Shown here: piece by piece, positions 11,690-17,097 of the stretch
Position numbering within the stretch: position 1 is the first letter of the stretch
Layout: every line of letters starts with the position of its first letter
NCBI GenBank assembly: GCA_022843885.1
Contig: JALHMU010000013.1
Coordinates: forward strand, 1-17,097
Length of the DNA: 17,097 nucleotides
From: Candidatus Peribacteraceae bacterium
GTDB lineage: Bacteria > Patescibacteriota > Gracilibacteria > Peribacterales > Peribacteraceae
Direction of reading: 5' to 3'
Made by a program: the position numbers and the translations under genes
Notes under the pieces: generated by a model
The model's input: only the letters and a program-made list of their open reading frames with translations
Told to the model about the DNA's origin: nothing
Databases searched by the model: none

Positions 11690-12865
11690 ATGGCGACCTC
11701 TTCCCAGAAATCGGATTCCACTGAACTCCTGACCCGAGCCGTGTCCAATGTGACGCCGAGGCCACTTGCAGAGGAAAAGCTGAAATCCGGCAAGAAGATG
11801 CGCCTCTACTTTGGTATCGATCCCACCGGAAATAAGCTGCACTTGGGTCATTCTGTGCCGCTTCGAAAGATGCGTGCCTTTCAGGATGCAGGTCATGAAG
11901 TGATCATGGTCATCGGGAGTTTTACAGCGATGATCGGCGATCCGACGGGCCGTGATGAAATGCGTGTCTCACTGACCAAGAAAGATATCGAACAGAACTA
12001 CGAAACCTACATGGACCAAGCAAAGCTCATCTTGGATACGAAGAAACTGACGGTGAAGTACAACCACGAATGGCTGGAGAAGCTTGGTTTCAAAGACATT
12101 ATCGATCTTGCCAGTAAATTCACGGTGCAACAGATGATCGAACGTGACATGTTTGAGAAGCGCATCGATGAAGGTAAACCGATCGGACTTCATGAATTTT
12201 TCTATCCACTCATGGTCGGATACGACTCAGTGGTATTGGACGTCGATGGCGAATTGGGTGGAAATGATCAGTACTTCAACATGCTCGCCGGGCGCACATT
12301 GCAAACCGCGTTCAAGAAACGTGACAAATTTGTCCTGACGACCAAGATTTTGGAGGGTACGGATGGCCGAAAGATGAGTAAAACGTACGATAACTGTGTT
12401 TTCTTAACAGATTCACCAAATGAGATGTTCGGAAAACTCATGCGCGTGCATGACAACCTCATGGAAACATACTTCGAATGTTGCACCGATGTCGCAGCCG
12501 GAGAAGTGCAGAAAATCCTCAGCGGTAACCCAAAAGAAGCCAAAATGCGACTCGCAAAAGAGATCGTCTCTCTCTATCACGGGGGAGTGCAGGGGAGTGC
12601 TGCGGAAGCAAACTTCAATGCGGTCTTCAGCGATGGGGGAGTACCCGACGATATCGCAGAAGTACGCGCAAAAAAGGGCATGACGTATCTCGATCTCCTC
12701 GTGTCTGAAAAACTTGTCACATCCAAGAGCGAAGGACGTCGTTTGATCGAGCAGGGGGGACTGAAACTTGATGACGTGAAGATCGACGATCAAAATGCCA
12801 CCGTCGCAACAAGCGGTGTCCTGAAAGTAGGGAAGCGGAAGTTCGTGAAGATTATCGTTCGATAG
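11690..12865 (+). CDS. tyrS: Tyrosyl-tRNA synthetase (TyrZ-like type)
   Basis: This 391-aa class I synthetase charges tRNA-Tyr in the cytoplasm. The HIGH-type motif is HLGH (51-54), preceded by YFGIDPTGNKL. The KMSKS-type motif is KMSKT (228-232). GGNDQYFNMLAGR (190-202) is the tyrosine-binding region, and a C-terminal S4 domain (about 325-391; SKSEGRRLIEQGGLKLDD) binds tRNA. The IGDFTAMIGDP-like block (VIGSFTAMIGDPTGR) points to the TyrZ-like subgroup. The start at 11690 removes 15 upstream codons with no family similarity, and a promoter ends just before it. The gene converges on the PLD gene with a 14-bp 3' overlap. Confidence 0.95.
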   Translation: MATSSQKSDSTELLTRAVSNVTPRPLAEEKLKSGKKMRLYFGIDPTGNKLHLGHSVPLRKMRAFQDAGHEVIMVIGSFTAMIGDPTGRDEMRVSLTKKDIEQNYETYMDQAKLILDTKKLTVKYNHEWLEKLGFKDIIDLASKFTVQQMIERDMFEKRIDEGKPIGLHEFFYPLMVGYDSVVLDVDGELGGNDQYFNMLAGRTLQTAFKKRDKFVLTTKILEGTDGRKMSKTYDNCVFLTDSPNEMFGKLMRVHDNLMETYFECCTDVAAGEVQKILSGNPKEAKMRLAKEIVSLYHGGVQGSAAEANFNAVFSDGGVPDDIAEVRAKKGMTYLDLLVSEKLVTSKSEGRRLIEQGGLKLDDVKIDDQNATVATSGVLKVGKRKFVKIIVR

Positions 12866-14279
12866 TTTCTTGCGGCAACTCACGGGAGTACTTACGACGC
12901 GGACCACGAAGCAAACGCTTAAAGCGTGATTCCAAGATCGCCTGTTTCAAATACGTCAGAATCTGCTGCTGGACGGCGTTGTTGTAGATCAAGAGCGACA
13001 ATTCATCATGATAGAGCAGAGATTCCATCGAGAGGTTCGCTGAGCCAATGACTGTGAAATCATCCACTGCCATGACTTTGGAGTGCAAAATATTCGGATG
13101 ACGTCGGATATGTAAAAGCATGCGACGATGTTGACGAGTGAGCGCCCGAATGCGCTGTAAGAATTTATTGCTGGCAGTTTCGGTCGTGGCATGTTGCTTG
13201 GAACTGCGGATAATTTCGATTTCGACACCGCGATTTGCTGCATCTGCAATGAGCGCAGCAATATTGTCATTCATCAGATACGCATGTTCGATCACAATAT
13301 GTTTTTTAGCCAATTTCAGGAGATATTCGATGACATACGTAATCTGTTTTTTTTGCCCGAACTCCGGGGTCCCGGGCTTGGCATATCCAGGAAAATTATG
13401 AAGCAGCATCATTTCTGATGCTTGTTCGGTCGGCTGATCGGTATGAGCAGTAGGAGGAGGGGAGTCGAAATAATAATGGTCGAGCATCGCAAACATATCT
13501 GCACTTTCCATCCGGATCCAATAGTCACGGTGATAGTTGGTTTCGACTTTGCCCGTCCAGCCAATGTGGGGTTCAAATCCTCCAGAACACACGTCACTGA
13601 TATTCATACCACCCATGAATGCGAGCTTTTGATCGATGAGAACCGCTTTGGAATGATCAATTCTGCGAATCGGATTGTTATTGATGTGGAGCCGAATTCC
13701 GCTCTTTTGCATCAATTGTAAGACATCATGCATCTTCAAAAACATCTCATCAGAAATCAAATCCGAGGAAATTTTTTCAATCTTCGCAACCTCCGGAGGT
13801 TTCAAAGAATAAATGGCCGATGCATCGCGCATCATTCCCAACAAAATACGAATTGTACTGGGTCTCACACGATAACGAATAATTTTCCAAAGTACCCGAG
13901 GAAGAAGCTTCAAAATGAGGTAGGCACGCCATCGTGCAAGTACGTAGTGATTGCCCATCACGAGTGATCCGAATTTATCGACGTTTACCTCAACGTTGAC
14001 ACCATGTTTATGTGCGACGATAAGCTGTTCTGCCAAACGCAGACCGGTGGAGTCATTCGACCAAATGAAAACATTGATCTTGATAGTCTTCTGGGCTTGG
14101 GAAATCGCATGATCGATATTGATAAAAGCTTCGATTCCAGACGTATAGACTTCGGTTTTGGCAAACATCGTAGGTGCATTCGTATTTTCTCGAATCTGTT
14201 TTTTAATATCTTCAATAGACACACCGTCATACGTGACGGCTACCGGCATCGCGCCAACGTTTGTCTCTGACATGTCCAT
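12852..14279 (-). CDS. Phospholipase-D-family protein, cardiolipin synthase-like
   Basis: The protein has 475 aa with two complete HKD motifs: H209-K211-D216 (IDHSKAVLIDQ, followed by FMGGMNIS) and H399-K401-D406 (LHSKVMAVDDF, followed by IGSANLS). Two motifs in one chain is the layout of cardiolipin synthases, which join two phosphatidylglycerols or related lipids. The two N-terminal TM helices of classical ClsA are absent. A moderately hydrophobic stretch near 118-136 may touch the membrane. A small two-TM protein is encoded 12 bp upstream and might supply the anchor. The start at 14279 is preceded by TAAAAT. An in-frame ATG two codons later is an alternative. Another PLD-superfamily activity (transphosphatidylase or nuclease) cannot be excluded. 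Confidence 0.88.
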   Translation of the reverse strand: MDMSETNVGAMPVAVTYDGVSIEDIKKQIRENTNAPTMFAKTEVYTSGIEAFINIDHAISQAQKTIKINVFIWSNDSTGLRLAEQLIVAHKHGVNVEVNVDKFGSLVMGNHYVLARWRAYLILKLLPRVLWKIIRYRVRPSTIRILLGMMRDASAIYSLKPPEVAKIEKISSDLISDEMFLKMHDVLQLMQKSGIRLHINNNPIRRIDHSKAVLIDQKLAFMGGMNISDVCSGGFEPHIGWTGKVETNYHRDYWIRMESADMFAMLDHYYFDSPPPTAHTDQPTEQASEMMLLHNFPGYAKPGTPEFGQKKQITYVIEYLLKLAKKHIVIEHAYLMNDNIAALIADAANRGVEIEIIRSSKQHATTETASNKFLQRIRALTRQHRRMLLHIRRHPNILHSKVMAVDDFTVIGSANLSMESLLYHDELSLLIYNNAVQQQILTYLKQAILESRFKRLLRGPRRKYSRELPQETIER

Positions 14280-14288
14280 GAGCAGTGA

Positions 14289-14294
14289 ATTTTA
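14289..14294 (-). promoter_or_regulatory. -10-like box before the PLD gene
   Basis: On the minus strand TAAAAT ends 9 bases before the ATG at 14279. TTTCCA lies 17 bp upstream of it (14312-14317), inside the previous gene. The box overlaps the previous gene's stop codon. Co-transcription with the upstream gene is equally possible. Confidence 0.35.
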
Positions 14295-14570
14295 TGTCTC
14301 TCGTGTGACGATGGAAATCAAATACCCGCCCACACCAAGTAAAAGGGGAATGCTGAGAAAGATCGCCAACTGTGGGTCCAACACCTGGAAAACCAGCAAA
14401 ACAGCGATAAAGGTAACAGCAATCGTGCCAAAGAAGGTCTGTTCGGCCTGTTCTGATAGCTCAACGCTTGTATCGTGGTGCATAAAAGGGATGTGAACAG
14501 AAATAGACGAGGGGATTCTTTTGATGCGTCGTGTAACTTTGCGGGCTGATGATGAAATTTTGCTACTCAT
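14292..14570 (-). CDS. Small two-TM membrane protein
   Basis: The protein has 92 aa. Its N-terminal ~40 residues are basic and Ser-rich (KISSSARKVTRRIKRIPSS), probably cytoplasmic. Two hydrophobic segments follow at about 46-64 and 68-88, joined by a tight turn (LDPQ), leaving a short tail. I recognise no family. It lies 12 bp upstream of the PLD gene on the same strand, so the two probably work together. TACACT ends 6 bases before its ATG. Confidence 0.72.
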   Translation of the reverse strand: MSSKISSSARKVTRRIKRIPSSISVHIPFMHHDTSVELSEQAEQTFFGTIAVTFIAVLLVFQVLDPQLAIFLSIPLLLGVGGYLISIVTRET

Positions 14571-14576
14571 GTATGA

Positions 14577-14582
14577 AGTGTA
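14577..14582 (-). promoter_or_regulatory. -10-like box before the small membrane protein gene
   Basis: On the minus strand TACACT ends 6 bases before the ATG at 14570. No -35 box was found at 16-18 bp. The layout matches the other predicted leaderless starts. Confidence 0.35.
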
Positions 14583-14663
14583 ACACAGATGAAGAAAACT
14601 TTTTCGTGATGATTGTGATGGAAAGTGAATGGGGGAGCTAGGAGAACCCTCTCTTCTTGGATC

Positions 14664-14703
14664 TATTTAATGATGCACAATGTATCTTGTACGTTATTAA
14701 ATA
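14664..14703. repeat. 40-bp imperfect inverted repeat
   Basis: Two 17-base arms (14664-14680 and 14687-14703) match at 14 of 17 positions around a 6-base centre. The outer 8 bp (TATTTAAT/ATTAAATA) are perfect. As RNA, two of the three mismatches become G-U pairs. It begins 10 bp past the stop of the DUF218 gene but has no T-tract, so it is not a standard terminator. An mRNA 3' stabiliser or an operator for the small membrane protein gene are alternatives. Confidence 0.5.
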
Positions 14704-14713
14704 AGGGCTCAAA

Positions 14714-15313
14714 TTACGGCTTTACCAGATAATACGCATATCCGATCGTTTCTCTGACAACACTCATCATTTCAAACTTCGTTCCGACAGGTGCATCAGC
14801 GGGGAATGTTTCGAGTTCAATTCCCTGCCGCTTCCCGATGAGTCTGATTCTGGCCAAATGATATCGGTCGCTAATGGCGACAATAGAGGTACATTTTTGC
14901 AGTAATGGGAGACTATTACGCACATTATTCCACGTAGAACTGGAAAACGGCTCCATTCTGATGCGATCAGAGGGGATTCCGCGTGCAATGGCCACCTTTT
15001 GCATAACTTCGGCTTCACTTTCCTGCGTTTCACTCCCCTTGCCTCCAGTTACGATCAAACGTGTAAGCAATTCTTTCTCATACAAACGTACACCGGCTTC
15101 CACACGTCGCAAGATTCCCGGTCCGGGGTCTGACACGGAATGAACCGCTGCACCAAAGATCACCCCACACTCTACTTTTGTCGTTTCATCGTATGTTCCT
15201 GTGAATCCGGTCACGACACTCACGAATGCATAGAAAATAATTGCCGTGGGCAGAACAACGACAACCGCAAAGAGAAACACCAAGCTATACCCAAGTTTGG
15301 CGGGGACGTTCAT
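14714..15313 (-). CDS. DUF218 / YdcF-SanA-like membrane protein
   Basis: The protein has 199 aa from the ATG at 15313. One N-terminal TM segment (about 8-35) is followed by a DUF218-type domain: GVIFGAAVHSV, GILRRVEAGVRLYE, LIVTGGKG, ESEAEVMQKVAIARGIP, and SSSTWNNVRNSL. The domain is Rossmann-like, and members such as SanA, YdcF and ElyC are linked to envelope or peptidoglycan functions. The exact reaction is unsettled. The ATG overlaps the upstream gene's TGA (ATGA), so translation is coupled. An in-frame upstream ATG at 15376 lies within the preceding gene and is unlikely. The catalytic side probably faces outside the cytoplasm. Confidence 0.88.
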   Translation of the reverse strand: MNVPAKLGYSLVFLFAVVVVLPTAIIFYAFVSVVTGFTGTYDETTKVECGVIFGAAVHSVSDPGPGILRRVEAGVRLYEKELLTRLIVTGGKGSETQESEAEVMQKVAIARGIPSDRIRMEPFSSSTWNNVRNSLPLLQKCTSIVAISDRYHLARIRLIGKRQGIELETFPADAPVGTKFEMMSVVRETIGYAYYLVKP

Positions 15314-16911
15314 TGTTCTTCTTGGATGTGAATACTGGAGGAAATCGATGGCAATGCTCTGCTCCAGAATGGCCAAATCGAAATGTCAATTTTGGAGACT
15401 TCGGGCAAGTTCTTGATGATACGCTCTGCTTCACTGATGCTTTTCCCGGCGACAGCATCTCGAACTTTCTTGGAAAAATTGGCACCGGCGATCGTGAGTG
15501 GATCGAGCAGATATCGCTGTGTCGCAGAGAGATCCGCCGTGATCTTCACCCATTGGAGAATCGGCGCATCCCATGGCGCATCAATAACATAGAGAACCAT
15601 GTTTTCCTTTGTCACAGAGCCATCTTTCACCATGCGCTGTTCCCCCACTCCATCCATGATGCGCTCTTTCATGAGTTCAAATAATGCATCTTGGTCATAC
15701 AAAAGCACCGTGTAAAACGCAGTCCCCTCCACCGGCAAAGATGAAATATGTTGTCCGATAAATTCTGTAGGAAGTTTCATGTCCGAAAATGTCAAACGCG
15801 TGAGTTCGTCGTAATCGAGCTCGACCAAATTCGAACCGTCTCGTTGACTCTGTTCGGCGCGTGCATCCGAAACCATCTGTCGTGCTTTGGCCTTGAGCAT
15901 TTGTTCCAACTTCTTCTGTGCAATTTCCAAATCTTCTTGTCGCACCACATTGCGATGTGACGTTGTACCGCCCTTGCCTGCTTGTTCATTGCGTCCGTAG
16001 ATCACAGCACGCTGGTCCTGTGGCAAACCAGGAATCTCCCACTTCAAACCCGGTGGAACGTTCCCACGCTCTCCGACGATCTCATTGAATTGATCCACCT
16101 CATCAGCCAAGGCCTTGCCCGGCAACGACGATTTTGCAGGAATGATCATGTCCTGACGCAAACGAAACACCATGCCAGCTTGGTTCACGAAACGTGTCCC
16201 CTGTCGCAATGAAAATTGTTCCGCAGAATCATTGAAGACCGTAAGCGTTACCTCCGCATTTGTTCCCGTAAATTCTTTCCCGATTTCATCAAACGTGAGT
16301 GTTTCCTGCGCTTTCACTGTCAGCGGAATGAGCGGCAGTGTCTTTACTCTCCCCTGTGGGACATCCGTGGCTCCTGAAGCCACAAGCAGCACGTTCATCG
16401 TTTGGCTGACGGGTTCTTCAGCCGGCCAGATTTTGAGCGTAGCGGACGGAAGTAATCGGAAAATGATGAACAGAAATACGAAGCCACTCGTTGCAAACAA
16501 CACCCAAATACGCACCTTCGGTAATGACAGCAAACCGAGCGACTGCAGTTGCGTACGGATTTGTTCTCGCCAGAGCTTGGGGCTGAAACTTCTGAGCGCC
16601 TCCGAAAGTTGCGCATGACCGTGCAATGTTTTTCGTAGATCTTTCGACTTGGAAAGTATGTGCCACCCTGCACGGCGTGCGATTTCCAATGTCTTCGTAT
16701 GCTTCGTTGCGAGTGTTAAATGTCGATCTGCATTGAGCGCTTTCAGCTCACGCAAAAAACGAAAGACTTCCTCTTCAGGTAATTGCAAACCGGCCGGACT
16801 GAGTGCAAGGAGCAACGGCCCAGTTGATCCGCGGATCGATGCGCCGACCTCACGAATATTCGACGTACCGTCGCTTGTGAGCACGGTGAGAACGGGGGGT
16901 TTGGCAGGCAT
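15310..16911 (-). CDS. Single-pass membrane protein with baseplate-J-like extracellular region
   Basis: The protein has 533 aa from the ATG at 16911. An in-frame TTG at 16917 is the alternative. Residues about 8-88 form a cytoplasmic alpha/beta domain (LLLALSPAGLQLPEEEVFRFL, LTLATKHTKTLEIARRAGW). A TM helix lies at about 134-154. The outer part has beta-rich features: AEVTLTVFNDSAEQFSLRQGTRF (in pieces), AGMVFRLRQDMIIPA and GERGNVPPGLKWEIPG. After that comes a Gly/Thr site then VRQEDLEIAQKKLEQML. This order resembles a protein type I know from CPR genomes, sometimes labelled baseplate J/gp47-like. The role is unknown, and no phage tail or contractile-injection gene is nearby. It sits 47 bp after pgk and is coupled to the DUF218 gene. 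Confidence 0.83.
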   Translation of the reverse strand: MPAKPPVLTVLTSDGTSNIREVGASIRGSTGPLLLALSPAGLQLPEEEVFRFLRELKALNADRHLTLATKHTKTLEIARRAGWHILSKSKDLRKTLHGHAQLSEALRSFSPKLWREQIRTQLQSLGLLSLPKVRIWVLFATSGFVFLFIIFRLLPSATLKIWPAEEPVSQTMNVLLVASGATDVPQGRVKTLPLIPLTVKAQETLTFDEIGKEFTGTNAEVTLTVFNDSAEQFSLRQGTRFVNQAGMVFRLRQDMIIPAKSSLPGKALADEVDQFNEIVGERGNVPPGLKWEIPGLPQDQRAVIYGRNEQAGKGGTTSHRNVVRQEDLEIAQKKLEQMLKAKARQMVSDARAEQSQRDGSNLVELDYDELTRLTFSDMKLPTEFIGQHISSLPVEGTAFYTVLLYDQDALFELMKERIMDGVGEQRMVKDGSVTKENMVLYVIDAPWDAPILQWVKITADLSATQRYLLDPLTIAGANFSKKVRDAVAGKSISEAERIIKNLPEVSKIDISIWPFWSRALPSISSSIHIQEEQ

Positions 16912-16929
16912 AATCAAAAGCGTGCGAAA

Positions 16930-16935
16930 ATTGTA
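16930..16935 (-). promoter_or_regulatory. -10-like box before the baseplate-J-like gene
   Basis: On the minus strand TACAAT lies 18 bases before the ATG at 16911 and 12 before the alternative TTG at 16917. It would give a leader of about 5-12 nt. No -35 match is seen. The gene could also be read from pgk. Confidence 0.35.
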
Positions 16936-16958
16936 CGGGAAAGCGGCGAACTCTTCGA

Positions 16959-17097
16959 CTATTTCTCCTGAAGAGCGCGAATCGATGGCAAATCTTTGCC
17001 TGAGAGATATTCAAGCATCGCACCACCACCCATACTGATGAAGCCGTACCCAGAAAGTGGCACGCCGTACCGAGTATGAACGTCAATGGTGTCCCCT
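16959..17097 (-). CDS. pgk: Phosphoglycerate kinase, C-terminal end only (5' part outside window)
   Basis: Only the last 46 codons are in the window, ending in TAG. The translation has GDT at the cut edge, then FISMGGGAMLEYLSGKDLPS and IRALQEK. This matches the C-terminus of phosphoglycerate kinase, where GGDT and the STGGGASLE-L-GK-LPG block form the nucleotide site and closing helix. The enzyme makes ATP from 1,3-bisphosphoglycerate in glycolysis. Here the usual STGGG reads SMGGG. The following membrane protein gene is 47 bp downstream on the same strand. Confidence 0.88.
   Translation of the reverse strand, partial: GDTIDVHTRYGVPLSGYGFISMGGGAMLEYLSGKDLPSIRALQEK

Noticed and set aside
11662..11793. 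44-residue N-terminal extension of the pseudouridine synthase
   Set aside because: It is antisense to tyrS codons, lacks family similarity and would make the protein longer than usual. The GTG start fits better.
12413..12907. 164-aa minus-strand open frame across the tyrS end
   Set aside because: It overlaps both tyrS and the PLD gene, which are each well supported.
1..17097. UGA-glycine recoding (Gracilibacteria/Absconditabacteria code)
   Set aside because: TGA ends rpsT and the 533-aa membrane protein gene in ATGA junctions and ends the pseudouridine synthase at its natural length. No conserved block needs TGA read as an amino acid.
1..17097. CRISPR array, transposon, prophage, tRNA or rRNA
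   Set aside because: No regularly spaced repeats, transposase or integrase motifs, attachment-type direct repeats or tRNA cloverleaf were seen. The baseplate-J-like protein has no phage context.

Overview
The window reads as ordinary chromosome of a small-genome bacterium, most likely a member of the Candidate Phyla Radiation (Patescibacteria), and within it perhaps the Peregrinibacteria/Peribacteria. This placement is inference from gene content: a sigma-region-4/HARE transcription protein, a membrane protein of the baseplate-J-like type common in those genomes, a solitary PilB/GspE ATPase and several orphan membrane proteins. Base composition is close to balanced. TAA, TAG and TGA are all used as stops (TGA ends rpsT, the pseudouridine synthase gene and the 533-aa membrane protein gene). 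The code therefore looks standard, not the UGA-glycine code of Gracilibacteria/Absconditabacteria.

Layout. Bases 1-2556 are all on the minus strand. In the minus-strand direction the order is rpsT (bS20) overlapping ruvX, then the sigma4-HARE gene with its own promoter and a long leader, then a membrane-anchored protein cut by the left edge. glmS follows on the plus strand and faces a large class B penicillin-binding protein gene (ftsI-like). The 227-base gap between them carries three terminator-like hairpins and a good promoter that could make a ~63-nt RNA. The PBP gene diverges from a PilB/GspE-type ATPase gene. Next on the plus strand come a FecR-domain surface protein with Ig-like repeats and a coupled orphan gene. 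That orphan converges on and overlaps an RluA/RluD-type pseudouridine synthase gene, whose start lies back to back with tyrS. tyrS converges on and overlaps a phospholipase-D-family gene, which is preceded by a small two-TM protein gene. The right end holds a minus-strand set: pgk (only its C-terminus is in the window), a baseplate-J-like membrane protein and a DUF218/YdcF-like protein.

Themes. Amino-sugar supply (glmS) and peptidoglycan cross-linking (PBP) are neighbours. Cell-surface genes (pilus-type ATPase, FecR/Ig protein, baseplate-J-like protein, PLD enzyme) are mixed with information-processing genes (bS20, TyrRS, pseudouridine synthase, RuvX, sigma4-HARE).

Most interesting is the start-site syntax. 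For gene after gene a -10-like hexamer (TAnnnT) ends only 6-9 bases before the start codon, often with a TTGCTn -35 box at 16-18 bp. This predicts leaderless or nearly leaderless mRNAs. The other genes mostly start by overlapping the previous stop (ATGA or TAATG). Shine-Dalgarno sequences are nearly absent. No mobile element, CRISPR array, tRNA or rRNA was seen, and no large undescribed multigene system is evident.
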